From the NCBI RefSeq assembly GCF_003610805.1, contig NZ_RAPF01000001.1:620001-684000 (forward strand): DNA of 64,000 nt, written 5' to 3'. A program made the position numbers and the translations under genes. Under the pieces are notes generated by a model that saw only the letters and a list, made by a program, of their open reading frames with translations, was not told the origin of the DNA and did not search any database. The DNA is from Altericroceibacterium spongiae. Lineage in GTDB: Bacteria > Pseudomonadota > Alphaproteobacteria > Sphingomonadales > Sphingomonadaceae. Positions 59,705 to 64,000 of this stretch are shown here, piece after piece (within the stretch, counting starts at the first letter, position 1; each line of letters begins with the position of its first letter).

Positions 59705-60325
59705 ATGCAGGATCTGATTATCGATATTATCCGGCAAGGCGGCTATCTCGGCATCCTTGTTCTGATGGCGCTGGAAAATATATTCCCGCCTGTCCCTTCC
59801 GAAGTGATTATGGGGATCGGTGGTGTTCTGATCGAGCGGAAAGAAATGCACTTCTGGCCGCTCTTCCTTGCGGGAACCGTCGGCTCCACGCTGGGCAATT
59901 ATTGCTGGTTCTGGCTGGGCGACAAATGGGGTTATGAACGCCTTGGCCCGTTTATCAATCGCTGGGGCCGCTGGCTCACCGTGGAATGGGAAGATATCGA
60001 AAAAGCCAGTCATTATCTGCGTCATCGTGGAGACTGGGTTGTCCTGTTGCTACGCTTTTCCCCTTTCCTGCGTACGATCATATCGCTGCCCGCCGGCCTT
60101 GCCCATATGCCGCTCTGGCGCTTCCTGCTGTTCACCTTTCTCGGCACCGGCATCTGGAATGTGCTGCTGATCTATGGCGGCCAGTGGCTGGGCCGTTATT
60201 TCGAAAAATCGCAGGATGTGCTGAGCTGGATCGTGATCGGGTTTATCGCCCTGGGGCTGATTTTCTATATCTGGCGCATCATAAGCTGGAAACCGCGCGC
60301 CGCCCGCAAGCGCCGATCCGATTGA
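59705..60325 (+). CDS. DedA family membrane protein
   Basis: A 206-residue inner-membrane protein. LGILVLMALENIFPPVPSEV at the start, GSTLGNYCWFWLGDKWGYER, and RFSPFLRTIISLPAGLAHMP with GTGIWNVLLIYGGQWLG are hallmarks (DedA/SNARE-associated fold). DedA proteins help recycle undecaprenyl phosphate or other lipids and maintain proton motive force. It follows gshB with a 106-bp gap. Confidence 0.94.
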   Translation: MQDLIIDIIRQGGYLGILVLMALENIFPPVPSEVIMGIGGVLIERKEMHFWPLFLAGTVGSTLGNYCWFWLGDKWGYERLGPFINRWGRWLTVEWEDIEKASHYLRHRGDWVVLLLRFSPFLRTIISLPAGLAHMPLWRFLLFTFLGTGIWNVLLIYGGQWLGRYFEKSQDVLSWIVIGFIALGLIFYIWRIISWKPRAARKRRSD

Positions 60326-60351
60326 ATGGCTGCGGGGCCGGTTTTTGTCCC

Positions 60352-61563
60352 TTACGCAGCCGGATAAATCAGATGATCCACCACCGTTTCATTCCATGCC
60401 TCCTCATCGCGAATGGCAAGCCGGTCGAGATCACCGGCATCGGCAGCCCTGTCATCGACCCATTCCCGTAAAGCCGGCCCGCCATTAATGACATCGATCG
60501 CCAGACGGTCGAACTCATATTCATAGGGAAAATCGCGCCAGATCGGATAGTCGGGATAAAGGCTGCGGATTGCTTTGAAGGTCAGCGCCTGAAGGCGCCA
60601 CGGCCTGAAAGTTCGATGGTCGTAAAATTGTCCTTCTGCATGGATCATCAGGGCGTTGCACAAGACACCTTGATGTTTGTGGAAGGTCGGGGTGAACCAG
60701 CATTCGCGCAAAGCACAGCCTTCCAGCCATTCGGGGGCGAGCCGGTGCATTTCGCCGAGCACTGCTTTCTGGTCGAGATCGGGCGCGCCGAACAGCACTT
60801 CGAGCGGGCGCGTAGTACCGCGCCCTTCGGACAGGTTGGTCCCTTCGAGCATGACCGTTCCGGCATAGGCACGGGCCATATTGAGATTGGCCGCATTCGG
60901 ACTGGGATTGATCCAGATCCGGCTGTCCGGCCAGCCGAAGCCCGACCCTTCCTCAGGATCATAACCTTCTATAGGGATCACCCGATAATCCACATCGAGA
61001 CCGTAATGCTCGATAAACCAATAGCCCATTTCGCCCATCGTCAGGCCATGGCGCATCGGCATGGGTCCGGCGCCGACGAAGCTTTCCTGCCCCGGAAGAA
61101 GGCTCAGCCCTTCAACCGGACGTCCGGCGGGGTTGGGGCGATCCAGCACCCACACGCTCTTTCCGCTTTTAGACGCTTCTTCAAGCAGATAGAGCAATGT
61201 GGTGACAAAGGTGTAAATCCGGCAACCGAGATCCTGAAGGTCGAACAGAAAGATATCCGCACTGTCCATCATCGCCGATGCAGGACGGCGTACATCTCCA
61301 TACAGGCTGTAAATCGGAATATTGTAGATCGGATCGATTTCGTCGGCCGTTTCAACCATATTATCCTGCTTGTCGCCTTTCAGCCCATGCTGCGGGCCGA
61401 AAGCGGATGTCAGGGTAATATCCTCACAGGATGCCAGCGCATCGAGCGAATGGATCAGCCCCTCCGTTACAGAGGCTGGATGAGCGATCAGCGAAACGCG
61501 CTTGCCAGTCAGCGGCTTACGCAGAGACGGATCGGCGAGCAGACAATCAATTCCGAATTTCAT
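60352..61563 (-). CDS. NamZ-like exo-beta-N-acetylmuramidase (DUF1343)
   Basis: A 403-residue DUF1343 protein. Start MKFGIDCLLADPSLRKPLTG, then SAFGPQHGLKGDKQDN, DIFLFDLQDLGCRIYTFVTT, VWVLDRPNPAGRPVEG and EGTNLSEGRGTTRPLEV, all diagnostic. NamZ of Bacillus removes terminal MurNAc from peptidoglycan fragments during recycling. No signal peptide is present here, so it probably acts in the cytosol on imported muropeptides. The ATG overlaps the stop of the DOMON-like gene (ATGA). Confidence 0.92.
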   Translation of the reverse strand: MKFGIDCLLADPSLRKPLTGKRVSLIAHPASVTEGLIHSLDALASCEDITLTSAFGPQHGLKGDKQDNMVETADEIDPIYNIPIYSLYGDVRRPASAMMDSADIFLFDLQDLGCRIYTFVTTLLYLLEEASKSGKSVWVLDRPNPAGRPVEGLSLLPGQESFVGAGPMPMRHGLTMGEMGYWFIEHYGLDVDYRVIPIEGYDPEEGSGFGWPDSRIWINPSPNAANLNMARAYAGTVMLEGTNLSEGRGTTRPLEVLFGAPDLDQKAVLGEMHRLAPEWLEGCALRECWFTPTFHKHQGVLCNALMIHAEGQFYDHRTFRPWRLQALTFKAIRSLYPDYPIWRDFPYEYEFDRLAIDVINGGPALREWVDDRAADAGDLDRLAIRDEEAWNETVVDHLIYPAA

Positions 61564-62096
61564 GCCGGTATGGCTGCGCCAAGCGGCAAAGCAAAGCAAG
61601 CGGGATCGTGAAAATCGGGCTTTTTCTCCGGATGCGCCAGTGCCCAGTAGGAAATATGGCCGCCCTCCTCCTCCAGCACGACGGAAAGACCGATTTTCTG
61701 CGCACCGGCCAGCTCTGATCCGGCCAGCATCACAGTAATAAAGGCATTGTCGTCAACAGCCATGCAATCGATTTCCGGCCATTCGACCGGCTCTACATCG
61801 CTTTGCCCTGCCCGATAGCTGTCAAAATGATAAGCAGCCCACTGGCCGGACGGACTAAAATTAAACTCCCGGTAGCTGCCGTCACCATGCCATAAAAACA
61901 GCTCGCAACAGGTTGTTTTCCAAAGGTTGTCACGCCTTCCCCTCCCTTTCCCGGAAGGCAGGATGAGCGCATTTGCCCGTTCGATTCGGTAGCGCAGCAG
62001 CAGTCTGCCATCGGGAAACAGGCCGCAATCGACACTCACATCGCGCACGCCTGAGGCAGGATGCAGCTCATGAAGCTGAAGATGATGCGTTTTCAA
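61560..62096 (-). CDS. DOMON-like (type 9 CBM-like) domain protein
   Basis: A 178-residue protein with the pattern of DOMON-like carbohydrate-binding domains: LLLRYRIERANALILP, LWKTTCCELFLWHGDGSYRE, FNFSPSGQWAAYHFDSYR, and HISYWALAHPEKKPDFHDPA. No signal peptide. It is translationally coupled to the NamZ-like gene, so a shared role in handling sugar fragments of the cell wall is plausible. Confidence 0.85.
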   Translation of the reverse strand: MKTHHLQLHELHPASGVRDVSVDCGLFPDGRLLLRYRIERANALILPSGKGRGRRDNLWKTTCCELFLWHGDGSYREFNFSPSGQWAAYHFDSYRAGQSDVEPVEWPEIDCMAVDDNAFITVMLAGSELAGAQKIGLSVVLEEEGGHISYWALAHPEKKPDFHDPACFALPLGAAIPA

Positions 62097-62160
62097 CCGA
62101 GTCCCTCCATGCTACGCGCGCATTCCCTGAAACAGACGTCTGATAAAACGATAGCACAGC

Positions 62161-63390
62161 ATGACCTATAAATCCGATCTTCTTCGCCTCCTCGATGAAC
62201 GGGGTTACATTCATCAGCTTACCGATGCCGAAGGGCTCGATACGCTGGCGAGCAGGCAGATCGTTCCGGGTTATATCGGCTTCGACCCTACGGCGCCCTC
62301 GCTGCATGTCGGCTCGATGGTGCAGATCATGCTGTTGCGTCGTTTGCAGCAGGCCGGGCACAAGCCCATCGTGGTGATGGGTGGCGGCACCGGCAAGATC
62401 GGCGATCCCAGCTTCAAGGACGAAGCGCGCAAGCTCATGACCAATGAGATGATCGCCGAAAATGTCGCTTCGATCCGCAAGGTTTTCGAACGCTTTCTGA
62501 CTTTTGGCGACGGACCGAGCGATGCGATCATGGTCGATAATGCCGACTGGCTCGACAATCTCGAATATATCCCGTTCCTGCGCGAAGTGGGTCAGCATTT
62601 TTCGGTAAACCGGATGCTGAGCTTCGAATCCGTGAAGCAGCGTCTGGGCCGTGAACAGTCGCTGTCCTTTCTCGAATTCAACTATATGATCCTTCAGGCC
62701 TACGACTTTCGCGAGCTAGGTCTGCGCCATGGCTGCCGCCTGCAAATGGGCGGTTCGGACCAGTGGGGCAATATTGTCAACGGGATCGAACTCGCCCGCC
62801 GGATGGATGGAGTCGAACTCTACGGCGTCACCACGCCGCTGCTCACCACGGCCGATGGCGGCAAGATGGGCAAGACTGCCAAGGGCGCGGTGTGGCTGAA
62901 TGAAGATCAGCTTCCGGCGTATGATTTCTGGCAATATTGGCGCAATAGCGACGACCGCGATGTGGGCCGTTTCCTGCGCCTCTTCACCGATTTGCCACTT
63001 GATGAAATCGCCCGGCTGGAAGCGCTTGAAGGCAGCGCGATCAACGATGCCAAAGTGGTTCTCGCCAATGAAGTCACCGCACTTGTCCGCGGGCGCGAAG
63101 CGGCGGAACTGGCCGAAAAAACGGCCACTGCTACCTTCGCGGGCGGCGGTCTGGGTGACGATCTGCCGGTGCTCGCCGTGTCTTCCGAAGGTGTTCGCCT
63201 CGGCGCTGCCTGCACGGCCATCGGCTTCACCGCATCCAATGGCGAAGCCAAGCGCAAGATTGCCGAAGGCGCGGTCCGGCTGGACGATGAAGTGCAGAGC
63301 GACCCCGGGATGCTGATTACGATCACGTCCGGCGCGGAACGCAAGCTCAGTCTGGGCAAGAAAAAGCACGGAATCCTGCGCGCGGAATAA
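62161..63390 (+). CDS. tyrS: Tyrosyl-tRNA synthetase
   Basis: A 409-residue class I synthetase. HIGH-equivalent in [18 protein letters not shown], tyrosine-binding [25 protein letters not shown]-equivalent [14 protein letters not shown], and an S4 RNA-binding domain at the C-terminus ([20 protein letters not shown]). Divergent from the DOMON-like gene; the PilZ gene follows. Confidence 0.97.
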   Translation: MTYKSDLLRLLDERGYIHQLTDAEGLDTLASRQIVPGYIGFDPTAPSLHVGSMVQIMLLRRLQQAGHKPIVVMGGGTGKIGDPSFKDEARKLMTNEMIAENVASIRKVFERFLTFGDGPSDAIMVDNADWLDNLEYIPFLREVGQHFSVNRMLSFESVKQRLGREQSLSFLEFNYMILQAYDFRELGLRHGCRLQMGGSDQWGNIVNGIELARRMDGVELYGVTTPLLTTADGGKMGKTAKGAVWLNEDQLPAYDFWQYWRNSDDRDVGRFLRLFTDLPLDEIARLEALEGSAINDAKVVLANEVTALVRGREAAELAEKTATATFAGGGLGDDLPVLAVSSEGVRLGAACTAIGFTASNGEAKRKIAEGAVRLDDEVQSDPGMLITITSGAERKLSLGKKKHGILRAE

Positions 63391-63409
63391 TATCTTTGGA
63401 AAGTGTTAA

Positions 63410-63470
63410 CCTTTTCTCCAGCTTTCACTGCCAAACGGACACGTTGTTGAATGGAAAGTTGGAGAAAGGG
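63410..63470 (+). promoter_or_regulatory. 17-bp stem that covers the PilZ ribosome-binding site
   Basis: The arm 63410-63426 (CCTTTTCTCCAGCTTTC) pairs without a bulge with 63454-63470 (GAAAGTTGGAGAAAGGG), with two G-U wobbles and a 27-base loop. The right arm contains the Shine-Dalgarno GGAG (63461-63464), 9 bases before ATG 63474. In the folded mRNA this site would be closed. Confidence 0.65.
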
Positions 63471-63473
63471 CAC

Positions 63474-63815
63474 ATGCCGTATCGTGCGCAATTGTCAGTG
63501 CCGGACCTCAGGCGATCTGCGCGCCACCCTGTCGATTCCGAGGTGATGGCCGAGCATTTTGAACAAGGCGAGATGACATTGCATCTGGCCAATGTCTCGA
63601 CGAACGGTTTCATGATCGATCGTTCGCCCGGCTTTTCGCGCGGGGAACGGCTGATTATCCGTCTGCCCGAAGTGGGCCGGATCGAAGGCTATTGCATGTG
63701 GACCACCGGTGATCGCGCCGGTTTCCAGTTCGAACGGATTATCCGTCCCGACCAGTTCGAAAAAATGATCGTGGCGCTCCAGCCCAATCGGCGATTGTTG
63801 CGCAAAGGCGGATAA
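63474..63815 (+). CDS. PilZ domain protein
   Basis: A 113-residue single-domain PilZ protein. RRSARHPVD near residues 13-21 corresponds to the c-di-GMP RxxxR motif, and LANVSTNGFMI near residue 40 corresponds to (D/N)xSxxG, with Asn in place of the first Asp. VGRIEGYCMWTTGDRAGFQF completes the barrel. It may bind c-di-GMP or act as a degenerate form. Start MPYRAQLSV at 63474 with GGAG 9 bases upstream, which lies inside a long stem (63410-63470). Confidence 0.85.
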   Translation: MPYRAQLSVPDLRRSARHPVDSEVMAEHFEQGEMTLHLANVSTNGFMIDRSPGFSRGERLIIRLPEVGRIEGYCMWTTGDRAGFQFERIIRPDQFEKMIVALQPNRRLLRKGG

Positions 63816-63895
63816 TACCTCCACAGCAAAAATCTTTGTTCGCTGCCAAGCTGTATTAACTTGGCAAGCCGGAGCCGCTTTGCCATTGCGCGGAT

Positions 63896-64000
63896 GTGAC
63901 AGAACCAACCTCTCCGCTGCATATACGCGATTACCGCTTTTTCTGGCTGGCCCGTCTGGTGGCCATCTCCGCCACAGTCTCCATGGTCGTACTGATAGGC
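63896..64000 (+). CDS. MFS transporter, N-terminal part
   Basis: Partial gene running off the right edge, 35 codons visible. GTG 63896 opens VTEPTSPLHIRDYRFFWLAR and goes on into a hydrophobic helix (LVAISATVSMVVLIG). The pattern L-x-I-R-D-Y-R-F-F-W-L-A-R is the start of EntS-like MFS transporters in sphingomonads. No ATG fits; ribosome-binding site is weak. Confidence 0.65.
   Translation, partial: MTEPTSPLHIRDYRFFWLARLVAISATVSMVVLIG

Noticed and set aside
1-64000. CRISPR arrays, insertion sequences, rRNA operons
   Set aside because: No regularly spaced repeats, transposase genes or rRNA sequence were seen on reading both strands.

Overview
The window looks like the chromosome of a sphingomonad alphaproteobacterium (Sphingomonadaceae or Erythrobacteraceae). 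The basis is gene content and order: a LigF-like beta-etherase glutathione transferase, many TonB-dependent receptors, a PhaR regulator, PDH E2 and Lpd genes in one operon, the order dnaK-dnaJ-LMW phosphatase-radA-cvpA-iscU-like-alr, and an alphaproteobacterial RpoH promoter in front of dnaK. I assign no genus. Base composition and codon remarks are by eye, not computed.

Region 1 (1-2264) is the right end of an integrative element. It holds the start of a DUF1778-type antitoxin gene running off the left edge, a GNAT acetyltransferase, a P4-type tyrosine integrase, and a copy of the 3' half of a tRNA-Lys(CUU) gene that marks the attachment site. Region 2 (2265-12170) is accessory and partly decayed. 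A FecI/FecR/FecA-type iron-uptake locus has two near-identical ECF promoters and is followed by a truncated PepSY gene. A MocR regulator stands divergent from a LysE exporter across a perfect 28-bp palindrome, and an isoleucine-hydroxylase-like 2OG dioxygenase lies downstream. Several broken genes follow.

Region 3 (12172-24465) is a catabolic island. One minus-strand operon encodes a CYP199-like cytochrome P450, an MFS transporter, a DhaK-DhaL kinase, a TonB-dependent receptor, a secreted type I sulfatase and a [2Fe-2S] ferredoxin. A divergent AT-rich MarR gene flanks it, followed by a His/Asp/Arg-rich lipoprotein, an epoxide-hydrolase-like alpha/beta hydrolase and a TetR regulator. The set suggests outer-membrane capture, desulfation, uptake, P450 oxidation and kinase entry of a sulfated (possibly aromatic) substrate. 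The substrate cannot be read from sequence.

Region 4 (24662-64000) is mostly core genome: dgt, acetate CoA-transferase, PDH E2/Lpd, rnr, proS (archaeal/eukaryal-like form), phaR, alr, iscU-like, cvpA, radA, LMW-PTP, dnaJ, dnaK, a copper chaperone, grpE-hrcA, rph-rdgB, hemW-xerC, a LigF-like GST, a serine beta-lactamase-fold hydrolase, parE, a LpoA/LppC-like lipoprotein, rsmI-yraN-gshB-dedA, NamZ/DOMON-like, tyrS, a PilZ protein and the start of an MFS gene. Notable finds here are a fructosamine-kinase remnant fused by deletion to the phosphatase gene end, a consensus RpoH promoter for dnaK, a terminator between dnaK and dnaJ, and a 17-bp stem that hides the ribosome-binding site of the PilZ gene.

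No CRISPR array, rRNA gene, insertion sequence or intact tRNA gene was seen.
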